From positions 1 through 64,000 of the forward strand of contig CAWGSQ010000012.1 of the NCBI GenBank assembly GCA_963825345.1: DNA of 64,000 nucleotides. Direction: 5' to 3'. The position numbers and the translations under genes were made by a program. Positions 17,770 through 27,100 of this stretch are shown piece by piece; within the stretch, counting starts at the first letter, position 1; the number at the start of each line of letters is the position of its first letter. The notes beneath the pieces were generated by a model. It did no database searches and was not told the DNA's origin. It worked only from the letters and a program-made list of their open reading frames with translations. Origin of the DNA: JACVRW01 sp963825345 (GTDB lineage: Bacteria; Actinomycetota; Thermoleophilia; Solirubrobacterales; Thermoleophilaceae).

Positions 17770-18759
17770 TCAGTTGTTGAGCAGCGCCATCATCTCTTCG
17801 GGATAGCGGTTGCCTCGCACGGCCTCCGGCGAGACGGCTTCGTCCAGTTGCGCGATCTCCTCGGCGGAGAGCGCGATGTCTGCGGCGGCGGCGTTTTCCT
17901 CCAGACGCCGCGGGCTCTTGGTCCCCGGAATCGGAACAACGTCCTCGCCCTTGTCCATGACCCACGCGAGCGCGAGCTGCGCCGGAGCCACCCCGCGCTG
18001 CTCGGCGAGCTCGGTCACCCGGTCGACGAGCTTGAGGTTCTCCTGGAGCGCCTGCTCCTGAAAACGTGGGTTGTCCCGCCGCCAGTCGTCCCCGGGGAGG
18101 TCGGAGAGCGAGCGGATCTTCCCCGTCAGGAACCCGCGCCCGAGAGGCGAATAGGCCACGAGGCCGACGCCGAGCTCACGCAGGGTCGCGAGAACCTCGT
18201 CCTCGACGTCGCGCGTCCACAGCGAGTACTCACTCTGCACCGCGGTGATCGGATGTGTCGCGTGCGCGCGCCGGATCGTCTCCGCCGATGCCTCCGACAG
18301 ACCGATGTAGCGCACCTTCCCCTCGGTGACGAGCTCGGCCATCGCGCCGACGGTCTCCTCGATCGGAACGCGGGGGTCGACGCGGTGCTGGTAGTACAGA
18401 TCGATGTGGTCGATCCCGAGTCGCGTCAGCGAGCCCTCGCAGGCGCGTCTGGCGTTCTCGGGCGTGCCGTCGGTGCTTCGATCCATCGGCTGATCGGCGT
18501 CGATCGCGAAGCCGAACTTGGTCGCGACCTCGAACTCGTCACGGCGACCGGCGATCGCGCGGCCAACGAGCTCCTCGTTGGTGTAGGGCCCATACACCTC
18601 GGCGGTGTCGAGGAACGTGACCCCGAGCTCGAGCGCACGATGGATCGTCTCGAGCCCCGACTTCTCATCGCCGGCGCCGTAGGCATGAGTCATCCCCATG
18701 CACCCGAGCCCCTGGGCCGACACCTCCAAACCCTGGCTCCCCAGCGTCCTCCTATTCAT
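17770..18759 (-). CDS. Aldo/keto reductase
   Basis: This 329-residue protein has the aldo/keto reductase tetrad Asp51, Tyr56 ('DTAEVYGPY'), Lys81 ('EVATKFGF') and His near 122 ('YYQHRVD'). The NADPH phosphate-binding C-terminal stretch is 'VPIPGTKSPRRLEEN'. It is of the YakC/AKR13 type. It reduces aldehydes or ketones with NADPH; the substrate is unknown. The start overlaps the end of the DUF1772 gene by 8 bases and uses AGGAGGG inside that gene, so the two are translated together. Confidence 0.93.
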   Translation of the reverse strand: MNRRTLGSQGLEVSAQGLGCMGMTHAYGAGDEKSGLETIHRALELGVTFLDTAEVYGPYTNEELVGRAIAGRRDEFEVATKFGFAIDADQPMDRSTDGTPENARRACEGSLTRLGIDHIDLYYQHRVDPRVPIEETVGAMAELVTEGKVRYIGLSEASAETIRRAHATHPITAVQSEYSLWTRDVEDEVLATLRELGVGLVAYSPLGRGFLTGKIRSLSDLPGDDWRRDNPRFQEQALQENLKLVDRVTELAEQRGVAPAQLALAWVMDKGEDVVPIPGTKSPRRLEENAAAADIALSAEEIAQLDEAVSPEAVRGNRYPEEMMALLNN

Positions 18760-19357
18760 TCAATCCCTCCTGCCTAGATCTCGAGACCGTACCTTCGCCC
18801 AGGCTAGTCGCCGTGCGTCCGCGCAAGACGAGCGCCCAGGTAAGGGAGCCGAAGGCCGCGATCGTTGCCAGTGTCCTGACGATGTCCCAGGCGACCCAGG
18901 GGGTCACGAAGTCGTCGCGCACAGCGGCCAGGTTCTCGATGCGGGCGGGGTCACCCGCCTCCTTCAGCTCGTCGTTGAGCGGGATGTTGACTGCGAAGGT
19001 GATGATCACCATCAGCGTGTAGAGGGCGAGGCCGGCGACGATCCAACCTGCGGTCTTGGCCGAGCCGGAGCGACGCGCCTGAACGAGGGCGGCCATGGCG
19101 AGCGCCGGAGCTCCGAGCAACACCAAGAAGAAGGCCGGATTCTCGATCTTGACGATCATCTGTTGCATCGCATCGACAAGCGTGCGGTCGTCTGCCGCGG
19201 TCAGGGCCGGCATGACGGCGATCGCGGAGAAGAAGTAGAGCCCGGCCAGCAGGCCCATGGCGATCACGGCCGCGCCCAGCACGATGTCCGCGTTGGGGTC
19301 GGCGCGTGTCGGGACGTCCATTGCGGCGGGCTTGGGGGTTTGGGTACTGGTGGCCAT
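18752..19357 (-). CDS. DUF1772 (anthrone oxygenase-like) membrane protein
   Basis: This 201-residue protein has four hydrophobic segments (about 25-50, 70-90, 100-120 and 160-180). The 'FFSAIAVMPALTAAD' and 'NIPLNDELKEAGDP' signatures belong to DUF1772, a family that includes fungal anthrone oxygenases; the bacterial function is unknown. ATG 19357 is chosen over a distant upstream start because GAGGAGG precedes it and the leader matches the family length. It sits in a three-gene redox cluster facing an AraC regulator. Confidence 0.85.
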   Translation of the reverse strand: MATSTQTPKPAAMDVPTRADPNADIVLGAAVIAMGLLAGLYFFSAIAVMPALTAADDRTLVDAMQQMIVKIENPAFFLVLLGAPALAMAALVQARRSGSAKTAGWIVAGLALYTLMVIITFAVNIPLNDELKEAGDPARIENLAAVRDDFVTPWVAWDIVRTLATIAAFGSLTWALVLRGRTATSLGEGTVSRSRQEGLNE

Positions 19358-19373
19358 TGCTGGCCTCCTCTCG

Positions 19374-20225
19374 TTAAGCGGCCTGGGTGGCCGTCGGGTT
19401 CCAAATGCCAGTGGCGGCCGCGTTGCGTGCGTAGTCGCTGAAGTCCCGCGGCTCGCGGCCGAGGGCGCGCTGAACGCCGTCTGCCACGCGCGCGTTGCGG
19501 CCGTCGAGCACCTCACCGAAGATGTAGGTCAGCATCTCGACGACCTCGCGCTGAACGCCCTGGTCGGCAGCAGCGGCGGCGAAGTCGTCGCTCGAGATCG
19601 GGACGTAGCGGATCTCGCGGCCCACCGCCCGGGAGATCTCCAGCACCGCCTCCGCGAACGTGAGGAGCCGGGGCCCGGTGAGCTCGTAGAGCTCGCCGAC
19701 GTGCCGATCGTCGGTCAGCGCCGCGAGCGCGACGTCGGCGATGTCGTCGGCGTCGACGAACGGCTCGGGCGTGTCGCCAGCCGGAAGCTCAAGCGCGCCT
19801 GCCTGGACCTGCTCCAGCCAGTAGTCCTCGCTGAAGTTCTGGGCGAACCAGGTCGAGCGCAAGACGGTGAGCTCGGCGCCGGAGTCGCGCACGGCCCGCT
19901 CCCCAAGTTCGGCCTCTTCCTCGCCGCGCCCGGACAACAGAACGAGGCGCGGAACGCCGCTCTCCACGGCCAGGTCGGCGAACGAGCCCAGCGTCTCCGC
20001 GGCGCCGGGAATCGCGTCCCCGTAATGGGCCACGTAGGCCGATCCGACCCCTTCCAGAACCGGCTCCCAGGTAGAGCGGTCGTCCCAGTCGAAACGAGGC
20101 TCGCCCGAGCGCGAGCCGATGCGAACAGGCAGGCCGCGTGCGGTGAGCCGCTCCACGACTCGGCGGCCGATCTTGCCGGTGCCGTTGAGTACCAGCGTTG
20201 TTTTGGAGTTCGTGTTGTGGTTCAT
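19374..20225 (-). CDS. NmrA-like NAD(P)-binding oxidoreductase
   Basis: The Rossmann motif 'LVLNGTGKIGRRVVERL' is at the N-terminus. 'VLRSTWFAQNFSEDYW' and 'FVDADDIADVALAAL' follow, as in NmrA/TMR-type atypical short-chain dehydrogenases. Many members are quinone reductases or redox-sensing proteins rather than classical dehydrogenases. It is the first gene of the minus-strand cluster with DUF1772 and aldo/keto reductase. The divergent AraC gene and the palindrome at 20291-20306 suggest control of this cluster. Confidence 0.88.
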   Translation of the reverse strand: MNHNTNSKTTLVLNGTGKIGRRVVERLTARGLPVRIGSRSGEPRFDWDDRSTWEPVLEGVGSAYVAHYGDAIPGAAETLGSFADLAVESGVPRLVLLSGRGEEEAELGERAVRDSGAELTVLRSTWFAQNFSEDYWLEQVQAGALELPAGDTPEPFVDADDIADVALAALTDDRHVGELYELTGPRLLTFAEAVLEISRAVGREIRYVPISSDDFAAAAADQGVQREVVEMLTYIFGEVLDGRNARVADGVQRALGREPRDFSDYARNAAATGIWNPTATQAA

Positions 20226-20227
20226 GC

Positions 20228-20306
20228 GTCCAGGTTCTCGCGTGAGTGGGCGACTGTCTATGACTCATACGGGCTGATATATGCTCGATCGTCCAGGTGC
20301 CTGGAC
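20228..20306. promoter_or_regulatory. Candidate operator between the NmrA-like cluster and araC-type gene
   Basis: The 111-base divergent region contains GTCCAGG-TG-CCTGGAC, a perfect 7-bp inverted repeat (20291-20306), and a further direct copy of the half-site GTCCAGG at 20228-20234. Three copies of a 7-mer in so short a space suggest a binding site for the adjacent AraC-type protein or another regulator. Confidence 0.5.
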
Positions 20307-20336
20307 GTTCGGGTGAGACCAGGCATACTTGGGCCC

Positions 20337-21317
20337 ATGGAAGCGCTCGACCCCTTTCCCCCGGCGGATCCGCTCGGCGAGGCACTGCACTTTCTGCGGA
20401 TGAACGGCGCGTACTACTGTCGCTCCGAGCTCACCGCACCCTGGGGACTCACGCTGCCGCCGATGCCGGGATACCTCTGGTTTCACGTGGTCACCTCCGG
20501 CCGGCTCTGGCTCGAGACCGGGGTGGACGAGCGGGGCTGGATCCAGCTCGGAGACCTCGCGCTCGTGCCGCATGGGGAGGGCCATGTCCTCCGCAGCGAA
20601 CCGGGAGCTCCTGCGCCGGGGATTCTCGACCTCGAGCGTGAGCTCGTCAGCGATCGCTACGAAATCCTTCGCCACGGCGGGGGCGGCGCGCCCACCACCC
20701 TGATCTGCGGGGCCGTGCGCTTCGCGCACCCTGCCGCCGGCAACCTCATCGAGATCCTGCCGAGCACGATCCGCATCGAGGGGTCCAGCTCGCCCCGGCT
20801 CGAGTGGATGCAGAGCGCGCTGCGGCTGATGGCCTCCGAGGCGGCCGAGCTCCGGCCCGGCGGCGAGGCGGTGATTACGCGCCTCGGGGACATCCTCGTG
20901 ATCCAGGCAATCCGGGCCTGGATGGAGAGCGATCCGGCCGCGCAGAGGGGCTGGCTGGGAGCGCTCCAGGACCCCCAGATCGGCCGCGCGATCTCACACA
21001 TCCATCGCGACCCAGCTCGGAACTGGACCGTCGCCTCCCTGGCCCACGAGCTGGCGATGTCGCGCTCGGCCTTCGCCGCCCGCTTCACCGAGCTCGTCGG
21101 CGAGCCGGTGATGACCTACGTCGCCCGCTGGCGCATGCAGGTCGCGGTAGCCGCGCTGAAGGACGAGGGTGCCACGATCAGCCAGCTCGCCGACCGGCTG
21201 GGCTACCGATCCGAGGCGGCGTTCAGTCGCGCCTTCAAGCGCGTGATTGGCGTCGCGCCGGGCGCGATCAGGAGAAGCGCCGGCGACCAGGACCGAGCCC
21301 TATTCGCCGGGGGCTGA
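20337..21317 (+). CDS. AraC-family transcriptional regulator
   Basis: The 326-residue protein has an N-terminal cupin ligand domain ('GYLWFHVVTSGRLWLE', 'LALVPHGEGHVLRSE') of the AraC cupin_6 type. The C-terminal tandem helix-turn-helix domain has 'WTVASLAHELAMSRSAFAARF' and 'ISQLADRLGYRSEAAFSRAFKR', the latter being the family signature. ATG 20337 starts the conserved domain. It is divergent from the NmrA/DUF1772/AKR cluster and probably controls it (inference from context). Its 3' end overlaps the convergent NTF2-like gene by 18 bases. Confidence 0.92.
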   Translation: MEALDPFPPADPLGEALHFLRMNGAYYCRSELTAPWGLTLPPMPGYLWFHVVTSGRLWLETGVDERGWIQLGDLALVPHGEGHVLRSEPGAPAPGILDLERELVSDRYEILRHGGGGAPTTLICGAVRFAHPAAGNLIEILPSTIRIEGSSSPRLEWMQSALRLMASEAAELRPGGEAVITRLGDILVIQAIRAWMESDPAAQRGWLGALQDPQIGRAISHIHRDPARNWTVASLAHELAMSRSAFAARFTELVGEPVMTYVARWRMQVAVAALKDEGATISQLADRLGYRSEAAFSRAFKRVIGVAPGAIRRSAGDQDRALFAGG

Positions 21318-21713
21318 CACCGCTTCGAGGGCCTCCGCATGAGTCAGAAAGTCGCGGATGCGAACGATCTTCCCCGCTCGAAAGTCAAAGACCTCTCCGA
21401 CTTCCTGACTGAACTCGATGCCGGTCGCCCGGGCGGTCAAGTCCAGGTGACCGAGCGCGAGGACCGACTCGCCGAAATCGCGGAACTCCTGCGGCCGATT
21501 GGTGAGGCGTTCCCACGCCTCACCACGGTCCTGCCTCCAAATCTTTCGCGCGCCGTGATGACCGCGGTAGGTGGTTGCCTCTCCCTCAAGGCCCGGCTGG
21601 ATCGCAGGGTGCCACTCGACGTCGGCATCGAGCTCGGCCAAAAAGGCGTCCAGATCATCGGCATTCCACGCCTCGATGGCGCGGTTGACGGTCTCCACGT
21701 TCTCCCGCGACAT
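21300..21713 (-). CDS. SnoaL/NTF2-like protein
   Basis: 'SRENVETVNRAIEAWNADDLDAF' is the start typical of the large set of SnoaL-like proteins in Thermoleophilia. It is followed by 'VEWHPAIQPG' and 'GKIVRIRDF', which complete the alpha+beta cone fold. Function ranges from small-molecule isomerase to binding protein and cannot be chosen here. ATG 21713 fits the family N-terminus better than the in-frame start at 21734. Confidence 0.8.
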   Translation of the reverse strand: MSRENVETVNRAIEAWNADDLDAFLAELDADVEWHPAIQPGLEGEATTYRGHHGARKIWRQDRGEAWERLTNRPQEFRDFGESVLALGHLDLTARATGIEFSQEVGEVFDFRAGKIVRIRDFLTHAEALEAVSAPGE

Positions 21714-21726
21714 CGCCCACCCAGTA

Positions 21727-22497
21727 TCACGCACCCTCGTGGATGACGTCCTCGATCGCGGCGACCACGGTGTCGGGGGCCTTGTTGAGGATCTGCGTGT
21801 GCTTGTGGGGCGTCGTTGCGAATACGGACACGCGTACGTTGCTCTCGTCTGCGACGGCGACAGCAGCCCGCACCGTGCGCATCTCGTCCTCGGTGGCGCC
21901 CGAGTGGGCGCCGGTACCGACCACGAACACGGTCGGACATTCCAGCGCGGCGAAGTCGGGTCCGAGTTCGCCGTTGACGGCGTCCATCTCGATCACGACG
22001 TCCGCGGACTCGGCGGGAGACATCCGAGCCGAGCGGCCGAAGGCCGCCAGGATGCGCATGATCCACCCCATCCGACGGAACTGGGTGCGGACCTTCTGCT
22101 TTCCGGCCTCGTCGAACATGGTGATCGGGTAAGCACCGTCGATGAGCACCAGTCCGCCGACCCGGCCGGGGTGCTGCGCCGTGTATCGCACCGCGACCGT
22201 CGCGCCCTGAGACCACCCGACGAGGATCGGGCGTTCGATACCGGTCGCGTCGATGACCCGTCCGATGTCTTCGACGGCCGCCTCTACGGAGTAGTCGGCC
22301 GATCTGCCCGACTTCCCGCGCGCCCGCGCGTCGAACCGCACCGTGCGGTACTTCCCGTCGAGACGGCGGATGACGCGACTCCAGTTCCGCACGGTGCCGA
22401 AGCCGCCGCTGAGGAAGAGCAGGGCGGGCGTGCCGCCCGGGGCGTCGACGGCGTAGAGCCGAGTGTCCGCAGCAGGAATCATGAGTTGTCGTGACAT
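21727..22497 (-). CDS. Alpha/beta hydrolase
   Basis: The nucleophile elbow 'LVGWSQGATVAV' (Ser96), the oxyanion region 'LFLSGGFGTVRNW' and a late His ('TTPHKHTQIL', about 236) define an alpha/beta hydrolase of 256 residues. The substrate is unknown (esterase, lipase-like or dehalogenase-like). It lies just downstream of tRNA-Ser and 14 bases upstream of the NTF2-like gene on the same strand. Confidence 0.88.
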   Translation of the reverse strand: MSRQLMIPAADTRLYAVDAPGGTPALLFLSGGFGTVRNWSRVIRRLDGKYRTVRFDARARGKSGRSADYSVEAAVEDIGRVIDATGIERPILVGWSQGATVAVRYTAQHPGRVGGLVLIDGAYPITMFDEAGKQKVRTQFRRMGWIMRILAAFGRSARMSPAESADVVIEMDAVNGELGPDFAALECPTVFVVGTGAHSGATEDEMRTVRAAVAVADESNVRVSVFATTPHKHTQILNKAPDTVVAAIEDVIHEGA

Positions 22498-22519
22498 CGC
22501 GGTCGATCCCGGCTAGTAG

Positions 22520-22608
22520 CGGAGGGGGAGAGATTCGAACTCTCGGACGACGTTACCGCCGTCAACGGTTTTCGAGACCGCCCCGTTCAACCGCTCCGGC
22601 ACCCCTCC
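22520..22608 (-). tRNA. tRNA-Ser (anticodon CGA)
   Basis: Read on the minus strand, acceptor GGAGGGG pairs with CCCCTCC. The anticodon arm GCGGT-CTCGAAA-ACCGT carries anticodon CGA. The long variable arm is typical of serine tRNAs, and the T-arm is GAGAG-TTCGAAT-CTCTC. The discriminator base is G, and CCA is not encoded. The 222 bases between this tRNA and the MinD-like gene (to 22830) hold nothing else I can support. Confidence 0.95.
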
Positions 22609-22830
22609 AAGCGGTGGAGATGATAGGGACGGAGCGACAAACTGCGGCGCTGACGGGCGCGCTGCCGCGATCCGCTCTGCGCCAATCGAGCGCGAAAGGG
22701 AGTGAGCGATGACCCCGCAGGAGACTACGGCGGACGCGACGTAAGCTCGGACTCACTGGCATGGGCCTCATCGTGCTGGCCGCGCTGATCATCACCCTCC
22801 TGTCGTAAGGGTGGGTTTCGGGAGACGCCG

Positions 22831-24168
22831 TCAGCGCGCCAGCCCGAGCTCCGGCCAGTCGGCCGCCAGCCCGACCGCGATCTCTCGGATCGACTCCTTC
22901 CACGACTCCGGCGCATCGCGCCACTGGAACTCGCCGCGGGCAACGCGGGCGGCGGCCTGCGGTTCCTCGCCCACCGTGTGCAGGCCGCGGGCCTCCGGCA
23001 CGAGCTCGTCGAACGCGCTCAGGTCGATGGTCATCTCGCGGCGAGAGCGCGGCAGCTTGTTCACCACGATCGTGATCGGCGGGCCCACCTGCTGAAGCTG
23101 CTCGGACGCCTCGGCCACGAGCGACGCTGTCGACGGGTGGGCGTCCGAGATCAGCAGCAGCTGGTCGGCGCAGTTCAGGGCCGCGCGCGCGGCGGGCTCC
23201 TGAAGGCCCGTGCCGCAGTCGAGCACGAGGATCCCGATGAGCGACTTGAGCCGCTCGATCACATTCGTGTACGCCGCCTCGTCGAGCGCGGCCATGCGCG
23301 CCGGATGGGTCGGCGCCGGGAGGACCATCAGGCCGTCGGAGGCGCGGCCGAGATGCCCGTCGAGCGCCGTGGCGCTCAGATCGGGCCGGTCGAGCACGTC
23401 GATCAGGTCATCCACGTACACGCTGTGGTCAGGCGTGAGCGCGCGGCCGAGCGAGCCGTAGTCCGGGTTGGTGTCCACGGCGACGATCCGGTCACGGCGC
23501 ACACCGGCCAGGAGCGAGCCGAGCAGTGCTGTGGTGGTGGTCTTGCCGACTCCGCCCTTCGGGGACACCACGGCCACGGTCACGCAGCGTGTGAGCCGTG
23601 GCGCGGCGATCCGCCGGTCGAGGCGCCCGAGGTAGTCGCTCTCTCTCCACGCGAGGCGGGCGCGTTCGATCGGCCCGCGCTCCTCTGGCCGCGAGAGGCG
23701 CGCCTGCGCCGACTCCACCGGAGGCGGCGCGGACTCGATCACGGCCGGCTCCTCCTCGTAGCCGAAGAAGGCCTTCGTGGTCAGCGACATGCGGCCGAGC
23801 GTGTCGAGGCGCTCCGGCAGCAGCGTCCCCATCCGCTCGGACATCGGCCCGTGCTTGGGGCGCGGCTTTCGAAGCTCGGCGGGCCGCGGCGGGGCCTTCT
23901 CCTGTGGGCGCACCTCGGTGAGCGTGAGCACGTCACCGTCCGCGATGCCCGCCTCGCGGAGCGTCTTGTCGAGCGGCAGCGGCTGCTGGCCGGGCGGGGC
24001 CACGGACCACACCGGCTGGGGTGCCTCCGGGTTCGGCGGATCCTCGCTGCTCATCTCGACGAACGTCGGTATCAGGTCCGATACCTGGGTCTCCGTGGAG
24101 ACGACGAGGTCCACGCGGCGATCAGGGCCCGCGATCGTGACCGCACAGGTCTTGGTGGTCGTGGTCAT
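22831..24168 (-). CDS. YukD-like domain fused to MinD/ParA-type ATPase (type VII secretion)
   Basis: Residues about 6-86 resemble the ubiquitin-like YukD/EccD N-terminal domain ('TIAGPDRRVDLVVSTETQVSDL', cut to its key parts: DRRVDL, LPLDKTL, AGIADGDVLTL). After a Pro-rich linker (about 87-190) comes a MinD/ParA ATPase. Its deviant Walker A 'SPKGGVGKTTTT' is at 202-213, followed by 'IVAVDTNPDYGSLG' and 'ILVLDCGTGL'. In mycobacteria the YukD domain belongs to the membrane protein EccD, and a MinD-like ATPase is a separate ESX protein (EspI). Here the two are one soluble protein. It follows eccC by about 20 bases on the same strand. An energising or targeting role in secretion is inferred. Confidence 0.85.
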   Translation of the reverse strand: MTTTTKTCAVTIAGPDRRVDLVVSTETQVSDLIPTFVEMSSEDPPNPEAPQPVWSVAPPGQQPLPLDKTLREAGIADGDVLTLTEVRPQEKAPPRPAELRKPRPKHGPMSERMGTLLPERLDTLGRMSLTTKAFFGYEEEPAVIESAPPPVESAQARLSRPEERGPIERARLAWRESDYLGRLDRRIAAPRLTRCVTVAVVSPKGGVGKTTTTALLGSLLAGVRRDRIVAVDTNPDYGSLGRALTPDHSVYVDDLIDVLDRPDLSATALDGHLGRASDGLMVLPAPTHPARMAALDEAAYTNVIERLKSLIGILVLDCGTGLQEPAARAALNCADQLLLISDAHPSTASLVAEASEQLQQVGPPITIVVNKLPRSRREMTIDLSAFDELVPEARGLHTVGEEPQAAARVARGEFQWRDAPESWKESIREIAVGLAADWPELGLAR

Positions 24169-24187
24169 GGACCCCTCTTTCCCTTAA

Positions 24188-27100
24188 TCAACGATTCTGG
24201 ACCGTGGACTTGTCCTCCGCCGGATGCGACTCGACGGATGTCGGTGCGGCATAGGCGGTCTGCACCAGGACCGGCGAGCGCCCGCGGCGCACGAATTGCG
24301 CGCGCCCCGGGGGAGGGCGCGGGCCTTCTCGCTGCCCACGAGCGGCCCCTCCGCGGCGTCGCCGCTCATGATCAGGCCCGGCGACCCGAGTTCGCGAACG
24401 CGCTGGAAGCCCGCCTCGTATGCGCCCCGCGCGCTACCCGCCACGCGACGGGTGAGCACCACGTGCAGACCGAGCTCGCGGCCGAGCGGCAGCAGGTCGT
24501 GGAGCGGAGCGAGCGGGGTGCTCGCCGGTCCGCTCGACAGGTCGTAGTCGTCGAACAGCAGATAGATGCGGGGGCCGCTCGCCGCGGGCTCACCGGTGGC
24601 CCCGGGCACGCGCGGCTCGAGCAGCCGGCGCAGGTCCTCGATGGCGCTCGTCAGCGCCGGCGGGGAGAACGCGTGCTCGCGCACGTGCGGCAGGTCCGCC
24701 AGGTCGGCCAGCGAGCGGCGCACGTCCACGAGCACGATCTGGGCCTCGTCCGGCTCGCTGGTGGCCGCGATGCCGCGGGCCAGCAGCCGAAGCAGCGACG
24801 ACTTGCCGGTCTCGGCATCGCCGAACACGAGCAGGTGCGGGTCTCCGCCGACCGGGTCGAGCAGCACGGGCTCGAGCCGGCGCTCCTCGACGCCGATCGC
24901 GATCGCATCACGGCGCGGTGCGGGCAGCTCGGACGGGTCGAGCTCGCGCGGGAGCAGCCTGATCGGCTCGGCGGCGGGCCGGTCCCAGTGCCCGGCGGCC
25001 TCCTCAGCCAGCCCGCGGACGGCGTCGCTCAGGTCCTCGATGGTTCGCTCGCCGTCGAAGCGCGGCAGCGCGGCCTGGAAATGCGTCCCGCTGGAGGTGA
25101 TGCCGCGGCCGGGCACACCGCCCGGCACCGATGCCGCCGCGGCGCGCGACACGTCCGAGTCGATCGGATCGTTCAGACGCAGCTCGAGGCGGGTGCCGAA
25201 GTTGTCGAGCAGGGCCGAGCGCATGTCCGCCCAGCGATTCGCCGTGACCAACACGTGCACGCCGTAGCTCAGCCCGCTCGCCGCGATCCGCTCGACCTCA
25301 CGGTCGAGCTCGAGGAACTCGCTCTTGAACGCCGCCCAGCCGTCGATCACCAGGAACACGTCGGCCAGCTCCCCCTCGTCACCGTCGAGCTCGCCCGACG
25401 CGCGCATGGAGCGGATCTGCGCCATCGACTCGACCCGCAGCCGCGCGAACGCCGCCTCGCGGTCCTCGATCTCGCCGCGAAGCTGGTGCACCACGCGCTC
25501 CACCGCCTCGCGGTCGAGCTTCCCGGTCACACCGCCCACGTGGGGCGCGCCCTCGAGGGCGAACAGCCCGCCGCCGCCGAGGTCGACCGCGTAGAAGCGC
25601 GCCTGGTCCGGTGTGTAGCGCCGGATCGCCGACGCCAGGAGCGTGCGGAGCAGGGTGCTCTTGCCGGTGCGGGGCGCGCCGACCACGGCCATGTGTCCGC
25701 CGGTGCCCGACAGGTCGAGCAGATACGGCTCGATCCGCTGCTGGGTCGGCAGGTCCAGCATGCCGACCGGAAGCTCGAGTCCGTCTCGCGCCCGCTCCGC
25801 GTTCCACCACGGCTCGTCTGCCGTGACCTCGCCGAGGCCGCGCTCGGGCTCGAGCGGGGGCAGCCACACCTGGTGCACCGGCGGCGCGTCCTGTGTCCCG
25901 CGCGCCAGACGGTCGACCAGCACCTCGAGATCGGTGGGCCCGCCAGTTCCCGGCCCAGCCGCCGGAGCGCCGCCGCCAGCGTGGGCGCCGGCAAGAGCGC
26001 CGGCGGCGCCGGCCTGGAACTCGAGCACGTCCACTGCGGGGATGGCCGCCTGCTCCTCCTCAGGGTCGCGATGGGGACTCGTGGCGAGCGCGGCCCGGAA
26101 CTGGGTGTAGATCTCGGTGTCGACCTTCAGGAAACCCATCCCTGGCACCGACGGCAGCAGGTATGCATCCGGGGTCCCGATCACGATCTTCGACTCCGTT
26201 GCCGAGTAGGTGCGCAGGCAGATGCGGTAGCGAAGATGGCTCTCGAGCCCGCGCAGCCTCCCCTCGTCGAGGCGCTGCGAGGACAGCAGGAGGTGGATCC
26301 CGAGACTGCGGCCCACCCGGCCGAGCGAGACGAACAGGTCGATGAACTCCGGCCGCGCCGCCAGCAGCTCGGCGAACTCGTCGACTATCACGAGGAGGTT
26401 CGGCATGGGCGGCAGCGAGCCGTCGGCCTCCCGGCGGGCGCGGTAGGCCACGATGTCGTCCAGGTCGCCGGCCCTCCGCAGCAGGCTCTGGCGACGCTCC
26501 TGCTCGCCGACGAGCGCGTCACGCATGCGGTCCACGAGCGTCAGGTCACTCTGGAGGTTCGTGATCAGCCCCGCCGTGTGCGGCAGGCGGGCGAGCTCGG
26601 CGAACGCAGCGCCGCCCTTGTAGTCCACGAGCACGAAGGCGAGCGACTCCGGGTCGTGGGTGGCGGCGAGGCCCGCGACCAGGGTCCGCAGGAGCTCGCT
26701 CTTCCCCGATCCGGTCGCCCCGACCAGGATGCCGTGGGGTCCCATCCCGCCCTCTGCCGCCTGCTTTAGGTCGAGCTCGAGCAGCTCGCCGTCGGCTCGC
26801 ACGCCGATCGCGGCGCGCAGGGTCTGCGAGCGTGGCCGTGGTGCCTGCGACCGCGCAGGGTCGAGCGCCGCCGCGGACGGAAGTCCGAGCAGGTCCACGA
26901 GCCTCACGTCCGCCGCCAGCCCGCGCGCGCCATCGCCTCCCTCCTCCAGCCGAAGCGGGGTGAGCGCCCGGGCGATTGCCTCGGCCGTGCCGGTATCGAC
27001 CTCGTCGAGTGAGATGCGCTCGATCCGCGGTTCGTTCGGGCCCGAACGCTCGAACGAAGCGCTTCCGTGCGCTGGAACCGAGAGGCGTGCGTCGGCCTCC

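Noticed and set aside
22761..22808. 15-residue hydrophobic frame between tRNA-Ser and the MinD-like gene
   Set aside because: There is no ribosome site, it is very short, and no neighbour supports it; chance is likely.
22978..26769. Very long open frame (about 1260 codons) on the plus strand
   Set aside because: It is the antisense shadow of eccC and the MinD-like gene, a usual effect of GC-rich third positions. Its translation is Arg/His/Gly-rich low-complexity text without domains.
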